Shown here one piece after another: positions 34,932 to 43,175 of a stretch of 64,000 nt of DNA (positions within the stretch are counted from its first letter, which is position 1; each line of letters opens with the position of its first letter). The notes under the pieces were generated by a model, which was not told the DNA's origin, ran no database searches, and worked only from the letters and a program-made list of their open reading frames with translations. Source of the stretch: an uncultured Porphyromonadaceae bacterium (GTDB taxonomy: Bacteria; Bacteroidota; Bacteroidia; Bacteroidales; Muribaculaceae); contig CABUIO010000005.1 of the NCBI GenBank assembly GCA_902491625.1, forward strand, positions 28,883 to 92,882. The letters run 5' to 3'. The position numbers were made by a program, and so were the translations under genes.

Positions 34932-35252
34932 ATGGACATAAAGGAAGCTCAGCGTCTTGTAGACGACTGGATAAAGACAGTAGGCGAAGGGTATTTCTCT
35001 CCGCTTACTAATATGGCGCTGCTCACGGAGGAGACCGGCGAGCTCGCACGCATCATCGCGCGGCGCTTCGGCGACCAGCGCGCCAAGGAAGGAGAGAACA
35101 TCAGCGACGACGCACTTGCCGACGAACTCGGCGACGTTCTGAGGGTAGTCATCTGCCTTGCCAACCAGACAGGCATAGACCTCGACGACGCCATGCGCCG
35201 CAACCTCGCCAAGATCTCCACCCGCGACCGCCACCGCTTCACCACCCCCTAA
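34932..35252 (+). CDS. MazG-like nucleotide pyrophosphohydrolase
   Basis: 106 aa, single MazG-type helical domain. The metal-binding pattern is present: EETGE (Glu33, Glu34, Glu37) and DELGDVL (Glu65, Asp68). Such proteins hydrolyse NTPs or dNTPs to NMPs (housecleaning). Its ATG directly abuts the GH31 stop codon, implying translational coupling although no functional link is evident. Confidence 0.9.
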   Translation: MDIKEAQRLVDDWIKTVGEGYFSPLTNMALLTEETGELARIIARRFGDQRAKEGENISDDALADELGDVLRVVICLANQTGIDLDDAMRRNLAKISTRDRHRFTTP

Positions 35253-35304
35253 TCCCCCGCAACCCTTTTAGGAGTTGCTTTCCCATACCGCGACACGCTT
35301 GTAG

Positions 35305-35324
35305 GGGCGCAATATTTTGCGCCC
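35305..35324. terminator. Hairpin between convergent mazG-like and sprE genes
   Basis: Perfect 8-bp stem GGGCGCAA / TTGCGCCC with loop TATT. The T's lie inside the stem and loop rather than after it, so it is a weak bidirectional terminator or a short dispersed intergenic palindrome. Confidence 0.45.
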
Positions 35325-35379
35325 GCAGCGACAGGATGTGTGAAGATGAGCCGTAACCCTTAATTACGACACACCCTCT

Positions 35380-38300
35380 CTAATACCATAGATCAACTTC
35401 CTCCTCCGAAGCCTCTTCTGGTGTTTCCTCCGGAGTCTCCTCCGCAGGTGTTTCCTCCGGAGTCTCCTCCGCAGGTGTTTCCTCTTCGGTTGTTTCCGCT
35501 GCAGACGTTTCCTCCTCGGTAGATTCCCCTGTAGTTTCTTCAGTCGGTGTTTCGGTCGATTCGGGGTCGGAGGGACCGCCGGGGAGATAATTGTCTTCGC
35601 CGACCACTTTCTCCTCTGTCTTGCGGGCTTTCTCGCGTGCCTCGAAGTCAAAGTATTCCTCGAAGCTGCGTCCCTCACGCAACAACAGCTTGAAGTTGGC
35701 GTCGCTTATCATGATCGGACGCACCTGAGGCGGCAGCGAGAAGTTGTCGTCGCGCGACATGACGGAGCGGTAGTGTTCCAGCTCCTTCATATTGCTGAAT
35801 CCTTTTATTATAAGGAGGCCAATGTTGCCGAAATTCATCTGTTCGAGGTCGAAGTCCTTGACCACGAACGACGAGAAGTTGTGGCGCGCCACGTCGTAGA
35901 GCAGCTGATTGGGGCTTACGCTGTCCAGCGGGAAGGCGAGCACGAGCAGTTGCGGTTTGTTGGGGTCGAGATCAAACTTGGCCTCGGTTGTTGCCGCTGT
36001 GGCATCCTCGTCGTCGCCCCCTCCGGCTATGAGGCGTGTCTCCCAGATCAAGCCGCGTCGGTTGCCGGCGCTCTGTGCAAGCCTACGACCCGAATTGGCG
36101 TATTTGAGCATGGCGGAGGCTGTCTCGGTCATGTCGGTGTCGGGCCATTTCTGCAACAGAGTCTCCAGACGTTCCTTGAACTTGGCGTCGTCGCGGTCAG
36201 TCACGTAGCTAAGGGCGTCGATGAAGACGAATTTGGGGAGGATCTTCGACAGGGGATAGTCTTTCTCCATCTGCGCCGTAAGGGCATGCACACGCGCGTT
36301 GTCGTTGTCGAGATAAGCCTTGTAGGCCTCCTCGTAGATCTTCTCCTGCACGTCGTTCATGCGCCGCAGATTGTCGAAATAGTTGGGGTCGCGCATCGCC
36401 TGGCCGTAGTTGCTTTCGGGAAAGTCGTCGATGATATTGCGCCGCCATCGCTCGGCTTCGGAACTGTCGTCGCTGCGTACGGCCATCAGATACATGTTGT
36501 AGTAGACGTCGAGTCGATAGATGTTGTCGGGATAACGTTCCTCCAGTTCGAGGAAGATGGAGCGTGCCTGCACGAAGTCTTCAAGCTTGTCCTTCAGGAT
36601 GACGCCCATGTTGTAGAGACCTTCCTGAATGATGTCGTTGCAGGTGGCGATCTCGGCGTCGGTCTTCGGGATGTCCTTCAGGTAATATTCAGGCTTCGTG
36701 GGATCGGCCTCGGCGGCGATGCGCTCCTTGTCGGCATCGCTTATGGAGTCGTTGGCCGCTGCCTCGGCGCTGTCTTCGTCAAGCTCCTCGTCCATGGAAT
36801 CGAGCGAAAAAGTGTTCTTGTTGCGGCGGCGCCAGTCATCCTCGTTCTTACGCGAGCCCCAGCGGCGCTGGAACTCTGTCTTGCCCTGATTCTTTGTCTG
36901 GGTGTTGTAGAAATACCACGACTTGTCGCTGTTGATCTGAAACTGCGTGGGAGCGTTCTTGTCGTTGATCTGAGAGCCTTGGGCCTCCTGCTGGGCGAGA
37001 TATTCCTCGCGCTTGGCGTCTTCGGCTTCCTTCTTCATCTTCTCCTCGTAGTCCTTGGCAAGCTTCTCGCATGCCTTCCGCTGCTCCTCGGGCGTCATCT
37101 TGGCGAGGGTCAGCAGGGAGTCCTGCAGATGGACATTTCCGGCGTATTCGGCGAGTTCGTCGAGCACGTCGGAGCGTTTCTTAATCTGCTTGTAGTCGGG
37201 ATAGTTGTCGGGGAGGAGAGGCACAGCCTCGGAATAGCACGGCTGGGCACCGACATAGTCGTGTTTGTCGAAAAGGATACGTCCGAGGGCGAGCTGCGCG
37301 AGCGCCTTGTCGATTCCGGCGCGGGTGGATTTCTCAACTGCGAGGCGATAATTCTTCTCGGCATTCACGGAATCTCCGCGCGTGAGATAGAGATTGCCGA
37401 TGGCATAATAGATCTGATCCAGATACTCGCTGTTGCGGCCATAGCGTGCCATGGAGCGCAGAGCGCTGATCTCCTTCTTGACATTCTTTCCGGTATAGAC
37501 TTCCGACTGCTTGATGCGGGCATTGAATTTGGTGCGGTAGTTGGTGCCGGCGCCCCCTCCGGCCTTTGCGAAAGCCTTGTAGGCGTCGTCCTTGCGGCCA
37601 AGGTCGGAGAGGAGCTGGCCGAGAAGGAAATAGAGACGGTTGCGCTGGGCGCCGGAAGCGTGGGATGCAGCCGACTGAAGGAACGGTATCGCCTCCTCGG
37701 TGCGCGATGCGCGGATGAGATAGTCAGCTTCCACGAAGTCGTAGAAATACATCAGGTTCTTGCTCGGGAGCTTTTCGCGCTTGACATGCACGAGGATGTT
37801 CTCGGCCTCGAAGGTCCAGTCAAGGGCGCAGTAGGCGAGGGCCTGCCAGAGCTGAGCCTCGGCCACGACCTCAGGCTTCCATTTGAAATGGCGCTGGATG
37901 TAGAAGAAGGTGGAAGCAGCTCCGAGGAAATCGCCGTTGAAATATTGCGAACGTCCCATCATGAGCCACGCATTGTGGAGGAAGGGATTGAATTCCTCCC
38001 GCGCCCTGAACTCCTTGTCCTTGGGCGACTTGGAACGTTTCTTGGGTTTCTTGCTGATGGAATGGAGCTGGATGGCCTTCTGCATCTTCTCGATCGTGCG
38101 CTTGAAATCGCCCGTGGGCTGGGGACGTTTCTGGTCGGCGCGCGCCTCGGCGGGATGCATCAGGGTGCGGCGGGTGTAATCGTCCTCATAGCCCTTTTCC
38201 ATGGTCTTGAGCTGCTCCTTGTAATGTTCGTCGCCATTATAGTAGACATTATAGCGCGTGGTGAAAGCCTGCCACTGGCGCGACATGGCGGTGTTGCGGT

Positions 38301-38412
38301 TGTTGCCGCAGGAGCCGGAAAACAACAAGGCAAGCGCCACCGCACAGAGGGCGATGACGCCTGCGCCTTTACGGCGCAAAAGAGTTTTTCTTTCGTCGGC
38401 GCAGCGTTGCAT
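35380..38412 (-). CDS. sprE: SprE/PorW-like T9SS-associated TPR lipoprotein
   Basis: 1010 aa. A lipoprotein signal ends at Cys35 (ALALLFSGSC). The segment just after (AFTTRYNVYYNGDEHYKEQL) is the conserved start of SprE/PorW proteins, followed by many TPR-like helices to about residue 800. SprE/PorW links the T9SS trans-envelope complex to outer-membrane parts and is needed for cargo export, which fits the three cargo genes here. The C-terminus (about 950-1010) is a Glu/Thr/Pro-rich repeat encoded by 30-bp tandem repeats and ends VDLWY. The ATG touches a MITE-like element, and no in-frame ATG lies between it and Cys35. Confidence 0.83.
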   Translation of the reverse strand: MQRCADERKTLLRRKGAGVIALCAVALALLFSGSCGNNRNTAMSRQWQAFTTRYNVYYNGDEHYKEQLKTMEKGYEDDYTRRTLMHPAEARADQKRPQPTGDFKRTIEKMQKAIQLHSISKKPKKRSKSPKDKEFRAREEFNPFLHNAWLMMGRSQYFNGDFLGAASTFFYIQRHFKWKPEVVAEAQLWQALAYCALDWTFEAENILVHVKREKLPSKNLMYFYDFVEADYLIRASRTEEAIPFLQSAASHASGAQRNRLYFLLGQLLSDLGRKDDAYKAFAKAGGGAGTNYRTKFNARIKQSEVYTGKNVKKEISALRSMARYGRNSEYLDQIYYAIGNLYLTRGDSVNAEKNYRLAVEKSTRAGIDKALAQLALGRILFDKHDYVGAQPCYSEAVPLLPDNYPDYKQIKKRSDVLDELAEYAGNVHLQDSLLTLAKMTPEEQRKACEKLAKDYEEKMKKEAEDAKREEYLAQQEAQGSQINDKNAPTQFQINSDKSWYFYNTQTKNQGKTEFQRRWGSRKNEDDWRRRNKNTFSLDSMDEELDEDSAEAAANDSISDADKERIAAEADPTKPEYYLKDIPKTDAEIATCNDIIQEGLYNMGVILKDKLEDFVQARSIFLELEERYPDNIYRLDVYYNMYLMAVRSDDSSEAERWRRNIIDDFPESNYGQAMRDPNYFDNLRRMNDVQEKIYEEAYKAYLDNDNARVHALTAQMEKDYPLSKILPKFVFIDALSYVTDRDDAKFKERLETLLQKWPDTDMTETASAMLKYANSGRRLAQSAGNRRGLIWETRLIAGGGDDEDATAATTEAKFDLDPNKPQLLVLAFPLDSVSPNQLLYDVARHNFSSFVVKDFDLEQMNFGNIGLLIIKGFSNMKELEHYRSVMSRDDNFSLPPQVRPIMISDANFKLLLREGRSFEEYFDFEAREKARKTEEKVVGEDNYLPGGPSDPESTETPTEETTGESTEEETSAAETTEEETPAEETPEETPAEETPEETPEEASEEEVDLWY

Positions 38413-38748
38413 TTAGAGGGTGTTTAAAAATAAAAGTTAATTTGGGGTCGTTCATGTCGTGTGGATTTTGTCTTGCAGGTGAGGGAGCATAGCGGGCTAT
38501 GTGACTGAACCAAAAGGCAAAATACGCCGACAGGAACGAGTCCTCTGATATTTTTGATGTTACTCTGTCTGTTGATTTTTTTGAAGTTATTGAGAGGTTG
38601 AAATAAAAGTCAGCCTTGTTCCGTCTGCTTTTTGTCAAAAACCTTTCGCGTCTTAGTCACATAGCCCGCTATGCTCCTGCGACTTAAAAGGTTTTTGCCT
38701 AAAAATCAGCCGCCCCAAATTTAACGTTTATTTTGAAACATCCTCTAA
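38413..38748. mobile_element. MITE-like element, copy A
   Basis: 336 bp with imperfect terminal inverted repeats of about 33 bp: both ends begin AGAGG(G/A)TGTTT and continue AAAATAAA, GTTAA, TTTGGGG. Internal 20-bp reverse complements around AGCATAGCGGGCTATGTGAC sit at about 38487 and 38654 and each can form a hairpin. No credible ORF. A second copy in the opposite orientation is at 56328-56659. It starts at the base after the sprE start codon and ends 53 bp before the next gene's 3' end. Confidence 0.85.
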
Positions 38749-38800
38749 TTAACAACGCACGCGGGAGCTATAATATTGCGGAAGAAGTATTGCCGGAGTG

Positions 38801-39268
38801 TCAGCCGACCTTGCGGAGCATGTCGGAAGCGCAGAGCATCATCAGGGTTCTCTGGCGCGCCATGTCGGCCATCTCTTCGGCAGCTTCGACAAGAGCCTTG
38901 TCGGCGGTAATCACGCGCAGCGCACGGAGAGCCACGTGCGCACAGATCCAGTCGCGCACATTTTCGCCGAGGAGAGTATTGCGGCGTGCGTCGGAAGGTA
39001 TGCCGGGACTGAGACTGATGGCGACATGGTCTTCGGAGTCGAACTCGGTAGTGGCATTCCAGCCGGAAAGTGCGGAACAGACATGCCAGGCGCAGAGACG
39101 CACATTTGCTTCGACAAATTCCTCCTGACGTTCGTCGCCGATGTAGTGGCATTTGTCGCCGGCAGATGAAGTGCAGGAAATCTCGTGAGCGGCAAGAAGC
39201 GAAAGCACGCGGTCGCTCAGTTCCGCGATAGGAAAGGAGAGAGCAATTCTGTAGTTGTTACTGTCCAT
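38801..39268 (-). CDS. Protein of unknown function
   Basis: 155 aa from the ATG at 39268 (MDSNNYRIALSFPIAEL). A longer reading to 39331 crosses an 18-bp tandem repeat encoding SNLSNLS and is unlikely. Soluble, with alpha/beta N-terminal and helical C-terminal parts (EAAEEMADMARQRTLMMLCA). It has four Cys but no recognisable metal motif. I recognise no family. Divergent from tRNA-Glu. Confidence 0.65.
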   Translation of the reverse strand: MDSNNYRIALSFPIAELSDRVLSLLAAHEISCTSSAGDKCHYIGDERQEEFVEANVRLCAWHVCSALSGWNATTEFDSEDHVAISLSPGIPSDARRNTLLGENVRDWICAHVALRALRVITADKALVEAAEEMADMARQRTLMMLCASDMLRKVG

Positions 39269-39296
39269 AGTCTTAGAGTTTAAGCAGATGATAATC

Positions 39297-39331
39297 TTTG
39301 ATAAGTTAGACAAGTTTGATAAGTCAGACAT
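39297..39331. repeat. Tandem 17-bp direct repeat
   Basis: TTTGATAAGTTAGACAA (39297-39313) and TTTGATAAGTCAGACAT (39315-39331), period 18, 15 of 17 bases identical. Upstream of the unknown gene at 38801; part of its leader. Confidence 0.7.
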
Positions 39332-39474
39332 CTCCGATTGTTCGGATGCACAAAATTATCCTCGAAAGTGTGCCGCATATATGCACGGTTATGTTAAGAT
39401 ACGTTAATAAACAACGTCTAAATAGCTAAACAGGGAGTCTTTTGAGAAAAAAACACAGAAAAAGAGGCGGAAAT

Positions 39475-39505
39475 TTTGTGAAATAAAAAAAATGACCTAA
39501 CTTTG
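39475..39505 (+). promoter_or_regulatory. Promoter of tRNA-Glu and rpsT
   Basis: TTTG at 39475-39478 as -33 and TAACTTTG at 39498-39505 as -7, 19 bp apart: a textbook Bacteroidetes sigma-ABfr promoter about 58 bp before the tRNA. Confidence 0.8.
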
Positions 39506-39563
39506 CAGTCGCAAAATGCGATGGCGCCGCTCGACGCGGCCGCACGGAGCAGTTGCCTTGAGT

Positions 39564-39635
39564 GGCCCATTCGTCTATCGGTTAGGACGAGAGATTTTCA
39601 TTCTCTAAAGAGCAGTTCGACTCTGCTATGGGCTA
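39564..39635 (+). tRNA. tRNA-Glu (anticodon UUC)
   Basis: 72 nt. Acceptor GGCCCAT pairs with ATGGGCT (one G-U). Anticodon loop TTTTCAT gives TTC; the T-arm carries GTTCGAC. The CCA end is not encoded. rpsT starts 33 bp downstream, probably on the same transcript. Confidence 0.95.
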
Positions 39636-39667
39636 CAAATTAGTTTGAAAAAAGGACATAACAGAAT

Positions 39668-39922
39668 ATGGCAAATCATAAATCATCGGAAAAGCGCATC
39701 CGCCAGTCGGAGAAGCGTAAACTCGAGAATCATTACTGGGCGAAAACTTCGCGTACACTTGTGGCTCGTCTCCGCAAGATGACAGACAAGGCAGAAGCTG
39801 AGAAGGAATACCGGAAGATAAGCGCTCTTCTCTCACGTCTCGGTCGCAAAAACATCATCTCCAAGAACAAAGCCGCCAATCTGCAGAGCAAACTCAGCAA
39901 GCATATCAACAAGCTTGCCTGA
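39668..39922 (+). CDS. rpsT: 30S ribosomal protein S20
   Basis: 84 aa, highly basic, starting MANHKSSEKRIRQSEKR as S20 does, with the usual helical hairpin and the terminal LGRKNIISKNKAANLQSKL segment. It binds 16S rRNA. It follows tRNA-Glu; no promoter of its own is evident. Confidence 0.95.
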   Translation: MANHKSSEKRIRQSEKRKLENHYWAKTSRTLVARLRKMTDKAEAEKEYRKISALLSRLGRKNIISKNKAANLQSKLSKHINKLA

Positions 39923-40224
39923 GAGGAAATTCGTTCAGTAGCGCGTCTCTGAATGCGACCGCATCGCGATGCGGAAATTTGCCATCATGAAGAGACAACA
40001 CTGAAAGCAATTTAATTTTTCATAATTGGTAGGTTTTGAGGTAAACCATATTACCTCTGGTTAATATAGGCAAAGATCAAGACCAAGAATAATTTTCATG
40101 AGACTTGCGTCGGAAACTGTGAAGCTTCCGGCGCTATGTTTTTGTGTAGCCATAAGGCCAATAAAAATAAGTCCTATAATTCTTATAATGAAATTTATAG
40201 GACTTATAAAAGTTATCGGTCGGC
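39923..40224. terminator. Intergenic hairpins between rpsT and mrp
   Basis: Two hairpins and no gene. A 16-bp self-complementary sequence at 39959-39974 (CCGCATCGCGATGCGG) follows rpsT. At 40169-40205, 11-bp arms AAGTCCTATAA and TTATAGGACTT are followed on the minus strand by ATTTTTATT, which suits termination of mrp transcripts. The rest is AT-rich. Confidence 0.6.
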
Positions 40225-41331
40225 TCAGCCGACCTGAACTGCCTGCGTGGGAGGCTGCGTGTTGTTGCGGAGCTCGACGGCGGCGACGACGTTGTCTGCA
40301 AGCTGACGGAAAGCGGCGGCTTCGGGATTGTCCTCCGATGCGATCGCTATCGGCGTTCCGGCGTCGGACTGCGTGCAGACGTCGGCCACAAGGGGAATCT
40401 GCGCCAGAAGTGGCGTGTGAAGCTCCTCGGCGAGGCGTGCGGCGCCTTCGCGGCCGAAGATATAGTAGCGCTCGTCGGGATGCTGCGAGGGCGTGAACCA
40501 CGCCATATTCTCGACTATTCCGAGCACAGGAACATTTACCTGATTCTGACGGAACATCGCGATACCTTTGCGTGCGTCGGCAAGAGCGACTTCCTGCGGC
40601 GTGCTGACCACGACGACGCCGGTGATTCCGAGCGTCTGCACGAGCGTCAGATGAATGTCGGACGTGCCGGGCGGCATATCGATCAGGAAATAGTCAAGTT
40701 CGCCCCATTTAGCGTCGCCGATGAGCTGTTTGAGAGCGTTTGAGGCCATTCCGCCGCGCCAGAGCACCGGTTTCTCGCGATCCACAAGAAAACCGATAGA
40801 CAGAAGTTTTACTCCGAAACGCTCAGCCGGAAGGATAAGATCACGACCATCGACATTCTCGATATAGAGCTGTTCGTCTTCGATACCGAACATTTTCGGC
40901 ATGGAGGGACCGAAGATGTCGGCGTCAAGAAGTCCGACCTTGTATCCTTTGGCGGCGAGAGCGACGGCGAGGTTAGCGGCCACTGTGCTCTTGCCGACGC
41001 CACCTTTGCCGGAGGATACGCCAACGATGTTCTTCACTCCCGGAAGCAGTTTGGGTTTCGCGGGGATAGGATGGCGCATCTTGACGGCAATGTTGCCCTT
41101 GATGTCGACGTTGTCGGCGCCCAAGGCATGTTCGATCGCGGTTTCGGCGCTGCGCACCACACTGCGGATAAAAGGATCGGTCGGCTTGTCGAAAATCAGC
41201 GAGAAACTGACCTTCTTGCCGTCGATGCGGATGTCGTCCTCCACCATTTCAGCCTCGACAAGGTTCTTGCCGTTGCCGGGATAGCGCACGGTGGAGAGTA
41301 TCTCAGTGATAAGCTTGGGGTATAGTGTCAT
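40225..41331 (-). CDS. mrp: Mrp/ApbC-type Fe-S cluster carrier ATPase
   Basis: 368 aa. An N-terminal FeS-assembly P (DUF59-like) domain (about 1-85) precedes a ParA/MinD-type ATPase with P-loop GKGGVGKSTVAANLA (about residues 108-122). It delivers Fe-S clusters in the cytoplasm. The C-terminal CxxC that bridges a cluster between subunits in many Mrp proteins is not seen: the ENMAWF segment continues TPSQHPDERYYIFG. From memory other Bacteroidetes Mrp proteins look alike here, so this may be a lineage trait. Leftward, 69 bp after trmB, across a short TTTAAAG repeat. Confidence 0.92.
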   Translation of the reverse strand: MTLYPKLITEILSTVRYPGNGKNLVEAEMVEDDIRIDGKKVSFSLIFDKPTDPFIRSVVRSAETAIEHALGADNVDIKGNIAVKMRHPIPAKPKLLPGVKNIVGVSSGKGGVGKSTVAANLAVALAAKGYKVGLLDADIFGPSMPKMFGIEDEQLYIENVDGRDLILPAERFGVKLLSIGFLVDREKPVLWRGGMASNALKQLIGDAKWGELDYFLIDMPPGTSDIHLTLVQTLGITGVVVVSTPQEVALADARKGIAMFRQNQVNVPVLGIVENMAWFTPSQHPDERYYIFGREGAARLAEELHTPLLAQIPLVADVCTQSDAGTPIAIASEDNPEAAAFRQLADNVVAAVELRNNTQPPTQAVQVG

Positions 41332-41340
41332 TGTGGTTTA

Positions 41341-41388
41341 GGGACTTTAGGGTCTTTAAAGACTTTAAGGTCTTTAAGGTCTTTAACG
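41341..41388. repeat. Short TTTAAAG/CTTTAAGG direct repeats
   Basis: Tandem GGTCTTTAA units between trmB and mrp. The 19-bp core CTTTAAAGACTTTAAGGTC (41354-41372) recurs exactly at 48204-48222, and a looser version lies at about 25472-25514. Confidence 0.75.
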
Positions 41389-41400
41389 ATTTCGGTTAAA

Positions 41401-42177
41401 TTAAAGTTTTTGGCCGGGCATCTCCTGAGCGACGCCTCGGGGGAAGGAGCGGTAGTCGTCTTTCTCGATGTCGTCCTCCTGCGGCTCCTGAAGCGCTGTG
41501 TCGGCCGCGGGAAGGCGGAAGGATATGTATTTTATCTTCTTTCCGCGCGAGAGCCATTGCTGCTCGTAGAAGGTGCGAATCGAGGTCAGCGACTCGGGAA
41601 GCGTGCCCGCAGGCTCGGCGTAAAGGTCCTCGGTGTCGGCGAGACATTCAAGGTTGTTGAGCGCCACGAGTCGGCGCGTGTATTCATAGAGGAAGGGAGA
41701 GTCGGTCTTGAGGTTTACCACGGCTCCGGGAGCGCAGATGCGGCGGTAGAGGTCGAGGAAACGTGTCGAGGTGAGGCGGCGGCGCGTCTTCTTCATCTGA
41801 GGGTCGGGGAAAGTGATCCATATCTCGGAGACCTCGCCTGGCGCGAAGAAGGAGGGTAGAAGCTCGATGTCGGTGCGCAGGAAAGCGGCGTTGCCGATAC
41901 CTTCGGTGTGCACCTGACGTGCGCCGGTGTAGATGCGTGCGCCTTTGATGTCGATGCCGATGAAGTCGCGCTGCGGAAAGCGGCGTGCGAGCTCCACGGT
42001 GTATTCACCCTTGCCGCAGCCCAGTTCGAGCGTCAGCGGATTGTCGTTGCGGAATACTTCCTCATGCCAGCGGCCTTTGAGCGGAAAGCCTTCGGCCTGA
42101 AGGCGCCCGAAAGGATACTGATAGACGCAGTCGAATTCCTGCATCTCGGCGAATTTCCTAAGTTTGTTTTTTCCCAT
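41401..42177 (-). CDS. trmB: tRNA (guanine46-N7)-methyltransferase TrmB
   Basis: 258 aa. SAM-binding motif LELGCGKGEYTVELA (residues about 52-66) and the family motif ITFPDPQMKKTRRRLTS. Forms m7G46 in the variable loop of tRNAs. Its ATG overlaps the stop of the upstream LRR gene by one base, indicating translational coupling. The N-terminus is extended, as is usual in Bacteroidetes. Confidence 0.93.
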   Translation of the reverse strand: MGKNKLRKFAEMQEFDCVYQYPFGRLQAEGFPLKGRWHEEVFRNDNPLTLELGCGKGEYTVELARRFPQRDFIGIDIKGARIYTGARQVHTEGIGNAAFLRTDIELLPSFFAPGEVSEIWITFPDPQMKKTRRRLTSTRFLDLYRRICAPGAVVNLKTDSPFLYEYTRRLVALNNLECLADTEDLYAEPAGTLPESLTSIRTFYEQQWLSRGKKIKYISFRLPAADTALQEPQEDDIEKDDYRSFPRGVAQEMPGQKL

Positions 42178-43175
42178 CAGAGATCGTCGATTATGTTAAC
42201 AAATTTCTGCCATAGCGGCGCCGAGCGATAAGCGGCGAGAGTGCCGCGCGGCACGTGGAGTTCGATCCTCGCGAGGTCATTGGCCGTGAAGAGCTTGCCG
42301 CAGGCGGGAGGATTCTTCGCCAGCAGATCGATGCGTGCGAGCCTTGTGCCGTTGAAGGCGTAGGAATATATCTTGCTGACAGAGGCGGGAACAGTGATGC
42401 GCGTCAGTCCCGAGTCTAAGAAAGCGTAGGACATGATTGTCTCCAGTCCCGGCGGAAGCACGACCTCCTCCAGCGATTCGCAACCGTTGAAGGTGTAGCC
42501 CTGGAGGTCGTTAAGACGATGGCCTGTGAATGTGATCTTACGCAACGACTTGCAGCCGGAGAAGGCGTAGGAACCGAGAAATTCCACGCTTTTTGGCACG
42601 ACAAATTCCACCAGTCCCGACTGGTCGAAGCAATGGTCGCCGATATATTTCACGGAGGAGGGAAGATGTATCGTCCTGAGCGAATGGCAGAGGCCGAAGG
42701 CGTTGTTTTCAAGATATGTCGTCTCGCCATGAAATTTAACTTCGGCGAGATTGTAGCATGAATAGAAGCAGTCGTTGGGTATGGTTCGGATGTCCGGCGG
42801 AAGATTGACGGCAGAGATGTTCAGGTTGCGCAGCGCGCCGTCGTTGAATCCGACGATATGGAAACGGTCCACGCCCACTGTTACGTCCTTGGGAATGAAC
42901 AGTTCACCCTCCATCTGCCGCTCGTATTTAAAGACTATCGCCTCTCGGAGCTGACGAATGATTCCGTTGGAGACATCCCTGTATTGCAGGCCGTGGCAAC
43001 GGAAAGCGCTCGGAGTGCCGGGAATCAATGATCCCTGTCCCGTGATGAGATAGTCGATCATGGCTCCGCCAATCTCCAGGGCCGGATCGGAGTAGTCCTG
43101 GGCCTGTAACGCATCCGCGCCCCCGGCGCATGTCAGGAGCGCAGCTATGAGTATTGTTTTCGCGCGGCTCATCAT
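42177..43175 (-). CDS. BspA-like leucine-rich-repeat secreted protein
   Basis: 332 aa. Signal peptide at about residues 1-22 (ILIAALLTCAGGADALQAQ). From about residue 135 come five or six BspA/TpLRR-type repeats (SLRTIHLPSSVKYIGDHCF, LEEVVLPPGLETIMSYAF). The final segment, LARIELHVPRGTLAAYRSAP, is a usual end-cap. No clear T9SS domain. Probably a surface or periplasmic binding protein. It overlaps the upstream LRR gene by 4 bp (ATGA). Confidence 0.85.
   Translation of the reverse strand: MMSRAKTILIAALLTCAGGADALQAQDYSDPALEIGGAMIDYLITGQGSLIPGTPSAFRCHGLQYRDVSNGIIRQLREAIVFKYERQMEGELFIPKDVTVGVDRFHIVGFNDGALRNLNISAVNLPPDIRTIPNDCFYSCYNLAEVKFHGETTYLENNAFGLCHSLRTIHLPSSVKYIGDHCFDQSGLVEFVVPKSVEFLGSYAFSGCKSLRKITFTGHRLNDLQGYTFNGCESLEEVVLPPGLETIMSYAFLDSGLTRITVPASVSKIYSYAFNGTRLARIDLLAKNPPACGKLFTANDLARIELHVPRGTLAAYRSAPLWQKFVNIIDDL

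Noticed and set aside
32418..35252. Polysaccharide utilisation locus around the GH31 gene
   Set aside because: No SusC/SusD pair, sulfatase or sensor nearby; the neighbours are mazG-like and sprE.
38369..38638. Reading frame with a peptide (SHIARYAPSPARQNP) repeated at 56540-56788
   Set aside because: Both lie inside the MITE-like element. The likeness follows from the repeated DNA, the frames differ at their ends, and one overlaps the sprE start.
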